A stretch of DNA of 64,000 nt, taken from Candidatus Promineifilum breve (GTDB lineage: Bacteria > Chloroflexota > Anaerolineae > Promineifilales > Promineifilaceae). How positions within the stretch are numbered: position 1 is the first letter of the stretch; each line of letters starts with the position of its first letter. Shown here one piece after another: positions 53,833-60,443 of the stretch. Below the pieces are notes generated by a model, which was not told where the DNA came from, did no database searches, and saw only the letters and a list, made by a program, of their open reading frames with translations. Made by a program: the position numbers and the translations under genes. The stretch is from positions 3,636,726 to 3,700,725 of the forward strand of contig NZ_LN890655.1 of the NCBI RefSeq assembly GCF_900066015.1, in the 5' to 3' direction.

Positions 53833-54888
53833 CTACCATGATCCGCCGGCCCAGTCGGGCCATTGGAAATCATAGCGGTTGACCTTCGTCTTCTGCCGGT
53901 TCCAGCAGAAAAAGCCGCTGGTGCGCGCCCGGGGGTCGAGCACGTAGGCCACGTGCCAGATCTGGGTGAAAAAGTTCTGGTGAATGAACAAGTCCATGCC
54001 CGACAGGAAGATGCCGAATCCCGGATGGGTGTGATACCAGCCGACCATGACCGCGCTCTCGTCGGGGTAGCGCTCCCAGAGGGTGTCGTTCATATAGCGC
54101 CAGCTTTCCGGCGTATAGGTGACGCTGGCCCCGTGCATGACGGTGTGTTTGGCGACGATGCTGTCGATGACGTGGACAATGTAGCGGCCGTCGGGCTGCT
54201 TCTCCGGCCGCCGGCCGATCATCACCCCGGCTACCTCGCGATCGAGGCTGCTCAGGGCGTGGGCCTGCATGGCCCGCAAGGCTGACTCATCGAGCAGGAT
54301 GTCTACCGCCGCGCCGCCGGATTCGCTGAGGGGCAGTCGGTCGCCGGCCACGCGCACCCGCGCTTCGCTGGGGATGATGGTGGGGCGGTCGGCCGGTGCT
54401 TCGGGCGCGATTTCCGGCGTGATGGTGACTGGCTCGGCCGCCGGCTCGGTTGGAACGGGCGCGGCCGGTTCCGGCGCGGGCTCGGCCGGGGCGTCGGGTA
54501 TGGCCTCGGCGGCCACCGATTGTTCGGCCATGACGGGCGATGGCTGCGGGGCGGCGGCCGAGTCGAGGATGATCAGGTGGTTGGCCCAATCCTCAACCTC
54601 ATCGACCGCCTGGCCCGCTTTGTCCAGGGCCATGACGCGGATGCCGATCTCGGCCGCGTCGCGCAGTTCCAGCAGGCTGATCGCCTCGTAGGTGTCCCAG
54701 ACTTCGGCTTCCAGCGTCCGGCCATAGGCGGCCAGCTCGGCCAGCGTGCAGTCGGACAGCGGCTTGGCGGTTTGGCCGACAGTCAGTTGATCGGCCGGGG
54801 CCAGGGTGACGATGGCGGTGGCCGTGTCCGGTTTGCCCGGCAGCGACAAGCTGATCTGGGCCACGTAGGTGGTGGTTGATTCGGTCAT
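53833..54888 (-). CDS. JAB/JAMM metallopeptidase (Mov34/MPN family), soluble
   Basis: A 351-residue protein. The N-terminal 110 residues form an unknown domain, then an Ala/Pro/Glu linker (about 112-170), then the JAMM domain. Metal-site residues are complete: Glu218, His286 and His288 (HTHPG), Ser296 and Asp299 in the H-x-H-x7-S-x2-D pattern. Such enzymes cleave isopeptide bonds or trim ubiquitin-like tails, so it should reverse or mature the conjugates of this locus. The ATG lies 2 bases after the second JAMM gene's stop. Confidence 0.9.
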   Translation of the reverse strand: MTESTTTYVAQISLSLPGKPDTATAIVTLAPADQLTVGQTAKPLSDCTLAELAAYGRTLEAEVWDTYEAISLLELRDAAEIGIRVMALDKAGQAVDEVEDWANHLIILDSAAAPQPSPVMAEQSVAAEAIPDAPAEPAPEPAAPVPTEPAAEPVTITPEIAPEAPADRPTIIPSEARVRVAGDRLPLSESGGAAVDILLDESALRAMQAHALSSLDREVAGVMIGRRPEKQPDGRYIVHVIDSIVAKHTVMHGASVTYTPESWRYMNDTLWERYPDESAVMVGWYHTHPGFGIFLSGMDLFIHQNFFTQIWHVAYVLDPRARTSGFFCWNRQKTKVNRYDFQWPDWAGGSW

Positions 54889-54890
54889 AG

Positions 54891-56141
54891 TCAGGGTTGG
54901 GCCGTGGCCGGCGACAGGCTAATGCTGACGGCGCAGGGGCTGCTGTCGGCCAAACGGATATTATTGAGGTCAACCGGCGACAGGCGCAATTCGTAGTCGC
55001 CGGGCGGCAAGTCGGTCGTGACCCAATCGGCCAGCGGCCCCAGCCGCGTATCGGCTCGCAGGCGGTCGATGAGCAGCCACGTCTCGCTGCCCGCCGGGCG
55101 ATATTCGGTCTGATAGCGGCGCGCGTCGGGATATTCGGCCGTGCCGATGAGTTGGATAGTCGCCCCGGCGACGTAGGCCTGACCGTTCAGCGGTACCAGG
55201 ATGCGCAGGCGCGGGTCGGGGCAGCTCTGGGCGTTGCTCGCGCTCAGCGAGACCTGGGCCAGATTAAGGAGTGTCGTCTCCAGCAGTTCCACCCGCCGCA
55301 TCAGAGGCAGAACGCCGCCGACGACCAAAAAAAAAGACAGCAACAACGCCGCGGCCGACGCCGCCAGCCCCAATTCGCGCCCCGAAAAGCGCGGCCGGCC
55401 ATTGCGGGCCAGCACGACGCGGCTATCGGCCTCGGCCATCTGTTGGGCTTCGTAGGGCTTATCCCAGACCGTCGTGGCGACGGCGCGCCAGGGAATCACC
55501 GTCTGCGGCTGGCGCTCCGGCAATTCGTAGAAACCGGCCAGTGGCGACAGCGCGCCGCCGACCCAGCCGAAAAACGCCGCCTCGTCGCGCAGCGGATCGA
55601 CCACCAGGCCGACGTGCCACGGTTGGGTGAAGGCCGCGGAGTGGACAACCACGTCGTCGCCGGAGTAGAACACGCCGAGGTCGGGATGGGTATGGAACCA
55701 GCCGATGATGTCGAGGTTGGCGTAGTGGGCGGCGCGGTCGCGGTGGAGGCTCGACCAGGAATCGGCCGAGAAGGTGAAATGCACCGGCCCGTGGTCGGAA
55801 CTGGTGGCCGGCAGCGCGGCCTTCACCTCGACCACCACGCCGCTTTTGTAGCGATAAACCTGGCCCAGCAGCGCGCCGCCCAACTCGACGTTGGTGTTGC
55901 TGCGGCTGTGGGCGATGATTTGCAGCAGCGCCGTCTGGTGCATCAGCACCAGCGGCTGGCCGTCGCCGGGAACCTGGCCGTGGTGCAGCCATTGGGCCGG
56001 CGGCGCGGGCAGTTGGCGCAGCGGCAAAGCGGCCAACGCCTGGCGATGCGCGGCCACGACGGCGGTTAGCGCTTCATCGCGCGCCGTTTCGCCCGGCGGC
56101 AGCGGTGCGCCCTGACTAACCGAACTTGATGCCGAGGTCAT
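54891..56141 (-). CDS. JAB/JAMM metallopeptidase with membrane anchor and extracytoplasmic domain
   Basis: A 416-residue protein. The JAMM domain (about 65-205) has Glu86, His150, His152, Ser160 and Asp163, all ligands intact. A membrane helix spans about 257-280 (LGLAASAAALLLSFFLVVGGVL). The last 110 residues form a beta-rich domain with Ig/FN3-like rhythm (RILVPLNGQAYVAGATIQLIGTA), expected outside. The peptidase would thus work at the inner face of the membrane with an outside sensor or anchor. The ATG overlaps the E2 gene's end by 26 bases. Confidence 0.88.
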   Translation of the reverse strand: MTSASSSVSQGAPLPPGETARDEALTAVVAAHRQALAALPLRQLPAPPAQWLHHGQVPGDGQPLVLMHQTALLQIIAHSRSNTNVELGGALLGQVYRYKSGVVVEVKAALPATSSDHGPVHFTFSADSWSSLHRDRAAHYANLDIIGWFHTHPDLGVFYSGDDVVVHSAAFTQPWHVGLVVDPLRDEAAFFGWVGGALSPLAGFYELPERQPQTVIPWRAVATTVWDKPYEAQQMAEADSRVVLARNGRPRFSGRELGLAASAAALLLSFFLVVGGVLPLMRRVELLETTLLNLAQVSLSASNAQSCPDPRLRILVPLNGQAYVAGATIQLIGTAEYPDARRYQTEYRPAGSETWLLIDRLRADTRLGPLADWVTTDLPPGDYELRLSPVDLNNIRLADSSPCAVSISLSPATAQP

Positions 56142-56649
56142 CGGACTCCTCGTCGCGGATGACGATCAGGTCGGCCACCGACTGACCTTTCAGTTCGCGG
56201 CGGTCGATGGGGAATAACGATTTGCGCTGGATGGCCCAGGCCGCGGCCTTGGAGTTCATCGGGTCGCGCGGTTCGTAGTTCTTGTACTGCACCATTTCGC
56301 CCAGGGTCAGGAGCAACTCATCCAGCGTCTTGGCCGGCCACCACGCGCCGATGCACACCGCCCCGGTGATGTGGATGTTGGGGTGGAAGATGGGCGTGAT
56401 CCACTTCAGCTGGGGTTGTTTCAGAGGATACTCGGCGTGCAGGTAGATGGTCACCTCGTGCTGCTCACGATAGATGGGCTGGTTGGCCCCGGAGATGCCC
56501 TCGACGCCACGGCAGGTATAGCGGATCAGGTACTTCTCGGGCGGTTCGCCCTCGGTCCTGACGATATGGATGAACTCGCTCCGATTCGCCAGATCGCGCA
56601 CGCGCTGGTAGTCGTTGCGCAACCGGGTTTCACGAATGTCGAAAGACAT
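56116..56649 (-). CDS. E2 ubiquitin-conjugating enzyme-like protein
   Basis: A 177-residue UBC-fold protein. It has YPLKQPQLKWITPIFHPN, with the HPN motif at 89-91, the probable catalytic Cys99 (GAVCIG) and the downstream WWPAKTLDELLLTLGEM helix, followed by EPRDPMNSKAAA, which parallels the eukaryotic PxDPxNxxAA segment. It should accept the ubiquitin-like protein from the E1 as a thioester. Compared with many bacterial E2-like proteins it is strikingly close to eukaryotic E2 architecture. The ATG at 56649 has GAGG 7 bases upstream. Confidence 0.92.
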   Translation of the reverse strand: MSFDIRETRLRNDYQRVRDLANRSEFIHIVRTEGEPPEKYLIRYTCRGVEGISGANQPIYREQHEVTIYLHAEYPLKQPQLKWITPIFHPNIHITGAVCIGAWWPAKTLDELLLTLGEMVQYKNYEPRDPMNSKAAAWAIQRKSLFPIDRRELKGQSVADLIVIRDEESDDLGIKFG

Positions 56650-56673
56650 GTTAGCCTCGCTGACAATAATCAA

Positions 56674-56799
56674 GCGCCCTTCGTGTCGGCCGGATTACGT
56701 TGCTTACCGGCATCCGGCCGGAAGGGCGCGGGTTGTGCTGTTGTCTAATAGACCTGACAGGTCGGCCGACAGGAGTCGGCTTAAGACCTGTCAGGTCTA
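56674..56799. repeat. Two consecutive hairpins between the ubl and E2 genes
   Basis: Hairpin A: GCGCCCTTC (56674-56682) with GAAGGGCGC (56721-56729), and inner GGCCGGA/TCCGGCC. Hairpin B: 15-base arms TAGACCTGACAGGTC (56749-56763) and complement (56785-56799), with inner GCCGAC/GTCGGC. No T-run follows on the minus strand, so these look like stability or processing elements. Confidence 0.88.
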
Positions 56800-56813
56800 G
56801 ATGTTTCAGTTCA

Positions 56814-57080
56814 TCAGCCGGCGGTGACTTCGGGGAACAGGCTGAGAATGTCGTCTTCCTTGACGCTGGCGTCCCGCAACGATTCGTCGTCGCCGAGCCG
56901 CTTACCGGACGTGCGGTGATCCAAGCGGTAGGTGATCGGATTCGCGCCCTGCGTCGTCGGCAGACCCATCTTGCTCACCAGAGCGGGGATCAGCCGGCGC
57001 ATCGGCACATCGTCCGGCAACTCGACCGGGGTCTTCTTGGACCCGGTGGGATCGTAAATGATTACCTTTGTACTCGCCAT
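56814..57080 (-). CDS. Ubiquitin-like protein (Ubl)
   Basis: An 88-residue beta-grasp protein, starting MASTKVIIYDPTG and ending LFPEVTAG. The strand/helix order (VIIYD, a helix near 27-38, YRLDHRTSGKRLG, DDILSLFPEV) matches ubiquitin-like folds of the YukD/small Ubl type. The C-terminus is a single Ala-Gly with no tail beyond it, so it could be activated without processing. It lies between the E1 and E2 genes. Family membership is inferred from fold pattern and context, not from a search. Confidence 0.85.
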   Translation of the reverse strand: MASTKVIIYDPTGSKKTPVELPDDVPMRRLIPALVSKMGLPTTQGANPITYRLDHRTSGKRLGDDESLRDASVKEDDILSLFPEVTAG

Positions 57081-57150
57081 CTTATTAATAGCCTCCATGC
57101 TAATATTCGTAACACATTACGCAAATAGATTAAAACGGTTGCAGTCGGGC

Positions 57151-58332
57151 TTAGGCGAACTGCAAAAAGGTCGCCTTGTCGCCCGTCAACTCGTAGTACA
57201 CGCGCTCGCCGCCGTTGCGCGCCCGGATGATGCCCAGTGGCGGCACGTCAACGCCGGCCAGCGTGCGGTCGAGGAACTCCTCCTCGCCGCTGATGCGATG
57301 GGTCAGGCGCATCTCGCGCTTGGCCCCGCAGTTGGGGCAGACGGCCGCGTCTTCGTATAGACGGGCCATCCGCTGGAATATCGGCTCATTCTGACCACAC
57401 GCGCCGCAGTCCATCGACACGACGAGTTCGCTGTCGAACTCCAGCACGGCCTCCGGGCCGAGCCGTTCGCGGGCCGTCGCCAGCAGTCCGGCCAGGGTTG
57501 TGCCCTCGGCCGTGGCCTCCGGCAACTCAACGATCGGCTCCAGCCGGGAGTGGCTCATGCAAAACTCCTTGACCGGATATTCGGTGATGTAAATGTCGTT
57601 GGTCAGGCCGTTGATCATCAGCGCCTTGCCCGGCTGCACTTCCATATCGTGCAGCAGCTTCAGCGCTTCCTGCGTCTGGAAGGCGGCCACGATCGACGCG
57701 CTGGTCGGCGTCGTCGGCACCTTGCCCATCAGTATATCCTGTCGCGCCAATAGCGGGCAGGAGTAGCGCAGATTGATGATTTGGTAGTCCAGATCGGTCA
57801 GGGTGCACTCGTAACACGCCCCCTCGCCGGGCCGGAAGACGCGCACGATGCCCATCAACTCCTGGATGGCCCCATCGACCCACGGCCGGTCGACCGCCCA
57901 ACTGAAGCGGTTGATCGACAGGCGCGCCTCGCGGTTGTCGAGGCAGCCGATGATGGCATCGACGTGGCGAAACACGCCCAGCCCCATCTCGAAATTGATG
58001 TCGCCGTGCCACGCCTTGACCTTCACGTCGGGGTTGATGGCCTTGGCCGCCTCGGCCGCGGCATCGACCTTGCGCCGGCCGCGGTCGCCGGCGCGAAACA
58101 GCACCGAGCGGCTCAGGTTGCTGTCCTCGATGGTGTCGAAGTCGGCGATCAGGAGGTTGCCGATGCCCATCAGGGTCAGGTTCTTGATGACCTCGTTGCC
58201 CAGCGCCCCGGCCCCGATGACCAGCACCGTGGCGTTGCGCACGACTTCCTGCTGCCACCAACTGATGTAGCCGAAGGTATGATACCGATCGCTGTCGGGG
58301 TCGGTGATGACAATGGTTTCCGCTTCTGTCAT
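57151..58332 (-). CDS. E1-like ubiquitin-activating enzyme (ThiF/MoeB/UBA family)
   Basis: A 393-residue adenylating enzyme. The nucleotide loop GAGALGNE is at 40-47, the ribose-binding acid in ADFDTIEDSNLSR at 63-75, and CLDN at 130-133. CYEC (173-176) is the first zinc half-site, and Cys192 (SCPLL) falls where UBA3/SAE2-type E1s carry the thioester cysteine. PTTPTSASIVAAFQTQEALK closes the core. The last 100 residues add CGAC (309-312) and CPNC (332-335), a zinc ribbon, which may complete the zinc site or bind E2/Ubl. It activates the Ubl encoded 70 bases downstream. Confidence 0.92.
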   Translation of the reverse strand: MTEAETIVITDPDSDRYHTFGYISWWQQEVVRNATVLVIGAGALGNEVIKNLTLMGIGNLLIADFDTIEDSNLSRSVLFRAGDRGRRKVDAAAEAAKAINPDVKVKAWHGDINFEMGLGVFRHVDAIIGCLDNREARLSINRFSWAVDRPWVDGAIQELMGIVRVFRPGEGACYECTLTDLDYQIINLRYSCPLLARQDILMGKVPTTPTSASIVAAFQTQEALKLLHDMEVQPGKALMINGLTNDIYITEYPVKEFCMSHSRLEPIVELPEATAEGTTLAGLLATARERLGPEAVLEFDSELVVSMDCGACGQNEPIFQRMARLYEDAAVCPNCGAKREMRLTHRISGEEEFLDRTLAGVDVPPLGIIRARNGGERVYYELTGDKATFLQFA

Positions 58333-58348
58333 AATTACCCTGTGAAAA

Positions 58349-58457
58349 TTACGAATTACGAATTACGAATTACGAATGAAGAACGTTGTTCGCGGGCGGG
58401 CGATTCTTTTTTACTGACCACAGACCACTGACCACAGACCACTACCCACTGTCCACT
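58349..58457. repeat. AATTACG tandem repeats and CAGTGGT-family repeats
   Basis: Four perfect copies of the 7-base unit AATTACG (58349-58376), then CTGACCACAGACCACTGACCAC units (58414-58457). They separate the CAP gene from the E1 gene. Confidence 0.88.
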
Positions 58458-59103
58458 AAACCGGCTTTGTCAGCGTCGCGATAAAATTCTGGGTCACGAT
58501 CAATTGGCCTTCGGGCGCGTAGGCCACGCCGATGCCCACGTGGCTCCAGACTGGATTCAGGATATTGCCGCGATGGTTGCTCACGCGGCGCGGCTGGTTC
58601 ATAAAGGCGGCGTGCACTTCGCGCACGCCGCGCTCGCCGCGGCTGGCCGGGCCATAGACCACGCCGATATTCTCGCCGCAGGCCAGATAGCTGATGCCGT
58701 CGCGGTTCAGCCGCTGGGCCACGGTGAACCCTTCCGGCGTGGTGTGGGCCACGTAGCGGCGCTCAAGCATGTCGGCCGCGTGGCGGCGGGCCGTGGCCGC
58801 CAGCGCCGGATGCCAGCGCAGCGGCCCGCGCCCCATCCAGCCGGGAATAAACTCCGCCCGCGCCTCGTTGACCAGTTGCAACACCACTTGTTCCAGCGCG
58901 CCCACGACCTCTTCGCCGGCCGGTTCGAAGGCGGCCACGTCCTCGGGCGTGATCAGCAGCAGGTGGCGTGTCGGGGTCGCCGGCGTGGGCGGCGCGTCGG
59001 GTATCTCCTCCGGCCGGATCGCCAGCACCGGCGGGGCCGTCACCCGCCCGTTTTGCGCCTCGATGTCGGCCGTGGTCAGCCGCAGCCGTTCCTCGTCGGT
59101 CAT
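58456..59103 (-). CDS. CAP-domain protein (SCP/PR1/Tpx-1 family), no signal peptide
   Basis: A 215-residue protein with a CAP domain from about 72 to 213. Landmarks are LRWHPALAATARRHAADM near 95-112, GENIG and HRGNILNPVWSHVGIGVA near 176-193, including the conserved His/Glu residues of CAP. Bacterial CAP proteins are usually secreted; this one begins MTDEERLRLTTADIEA with no signal sequence, which suits a cytoplasmic partner. It is 10 bases downstream of the preceding gene. Its role in the conjugation locus is unknown. Confidence 0.82.
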   Translation of the reverse strand: MTDEERLRLTTADIEAQNGRVTAPPVLAIRPEEIPDAPPTPATPTRHLLLITPEDVAAFEPAGEEVVGALEQVVLQLVNEARAEFIPGWMGRGPLRWHPALAATARRHAADMLERRYVAHTTPEGFTVAQRLNRDGISYLACGENIGVVYGPASRGERGVREVHAAFMNQPRRVSNHRGNILNPVWSHVGIGVAYAPEGQLIVTQNFIATLTKPV

Positions 59104-59113
59104 CGCGCAAGCC

Positions 59114-60340
59114 TCAGGCCTTCAGCGTGCGATAGAAGGGCAGATTGAAATGGGTACGGTCGGCGTTCAACGTGATCGACTTGCGCTCCACTTCGCCGCC
59201 GAAATCGCGCGGCCAGGTCACGTCCACGTCGTAGGTCAGGCCCGCGTCCACCTGCACCGGCAATTCACAGACAAACTCGCCGTCCTTGTTCGTGGTGCCA
59301 GCCACGTAGCGGCGAATACCGCGTGAACTGACCCGCACCTGTAGCCCGTAGAGGCCGGGGCCGTCGGGATGCTCCTGCACCACGACGTGGAGCTTGGTCG
59401 CCTTCATCGCTCCCCGACCGCGTCCCATGCGGCGGGCCGCGTCGGTGGCCCCGGCGGTGTTGGCCGCGGCCGTGGCGTTTGGCATCACGACGTTGGCTCT
59501 GGGGGCGGCCGGCGGGCGCGGGGCGGGGCGCTGGGTCGCCGGCTGGGCGGGCGGCTCCAGTTGCGAGGCGTCGATGCGCAACGGCGGCTGTGGCTGCGGC
59601 GCGGACGGCGCCGGCGGCGACAGATCGGCGTCGCTGATGCTGATCGGCTCCTCGCGTCGCGGGGTGGCCGGCGTCTCCACCTCGCCCGAAGAGAGTTGCA
59701 AGCCGGGCGTGTATTCCGGATAGCGTTCCGGCACGGGCGGGCGGAAGTAGGGCGGCAACGGCGCGATAGGCGCATCGGGGCGCATACTGTCCAGCGTCGG
59801 CGGGCCGGCGGCGGCGTGGGCCAGCTTGCGGCCGAGCTTGTCGCGCTCCGTGGCGCTGCGCTGCACTTCCTGGCGCACGTAGTAGGCCGCGCGCTTGAGC
59901 ACCTGCCCGGCCGGGCTATACGGGTCGGGCGGCGCGGCCGGATCGAGCCGGTCGAGCAGGAAGTCGCTGCGCCAGGCGTGGGCGGCCACGGCCAGCGCCA
60001 GCCACTCGGCCGAAGCCGGGGCGGCCGGCGCGCTGAGTCCGGCCGTAGCCGTCGCCAGCGCGGCGATCTCTTCCTTGTCCGCCAGCCCGCTCTCGCGCAA
60101 CAGGTCATAGAGCGCCAGGCGCATGCCCTGTTCCGATTCGAGCGCCTGGGCAAAGCTGTGGCGCGTCGGCTCGTCGAGCACGTTGGCCGCCAGCAGCATG
60201 GCCCGGGCGCGCGACTCGCTCAGCGGCTCGCCGCGCGGGTTCAGATCGCGGTTCAGCCATTCCAGCAGGCGGCCGGCAAAGGTGATAAGCTGCTCTTTGC
60301 CGGGCAGCGCCTGAATTTGCCTCTGGGCGGATTCGTGCAT
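59114..60340 (-). CDS. Protein with helical N-terminus and C-terminal transthyretin/Ig-like domain
   Basis: A 408-residue soluble protein I do not recognise as a whole. Residues 1-180 are helical and Ala/Leu-rich (LLEWLNRDLNPRGEPLSESRA, EIAALATATAGLS). Residues 185-300 are a Pro-rich linker. The last 95 residues form a beta-sandwich (LHVVVQEHPDGPGLYGLQVRV, VAGTTNKDGEFVCELP) like carboxypeptidase-regulatory or transthyretin-like modules. A strong GAGGAG site precedes the ATG at 60340. It lies between the dynamin-like and CAP genes. Confidence 0.7.
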   Translation of the reverse strand: MHESAQRQIQALPGKEQLITFAGRLLEWLNRDLNPRGEPLSESRARAMLLAANVLDEPTRHSFAQALESEQGMRLALYDLLRESGLADKEEIAALATATAGLSAPAAPASAEWLALAVAAHAWRSDFLLDRLDPAAPPDPYSPAGQVLKRAAYYVRQEVQRSATERDKLGRKLAHAAAGPPTLDSMRPDAPIAPLPPYFRPPVPERYPEYTPGLQLSSGEVETPATPRREEPISISDADLSPPAPSAPQPQPPLRIDASQLEPPAQPATQRPAPRPPAAPRANVVMPNATAAANTAGATDAARRMGRGRGAMKATKLHVVVQEHPDGPGLYGLQVRVSSRGIRRYVAGTTNKDGEFVCELPVQVDAGLTYDVDVTWPRDFGGEVERKSITLNADRTHFNLPFYRTLKA

Positions 60341-60356
60341 GGTGTGCTCCTCTAAG

Positions 60357-60440
60357 GCGACCACGGACGACGGACCACAGACACTTGCTTTTATGTGGCC
60401 TGTGGTCCGTCGGTCGTCTGTCGTCCGTGGTCCGTCGTCG
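60357..60440. repeat. GACCACGGACGACGGACC inverted repeat
   Basis: Units of GACGGACCACAGAC face GTGGTCCGTCGGTCGTC units around a CTTGCTTTTATGTGG centre, between the dynamin-like gene and the next gene. Confidence 0.8.
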
Positions 60441-60443
60441 CTC

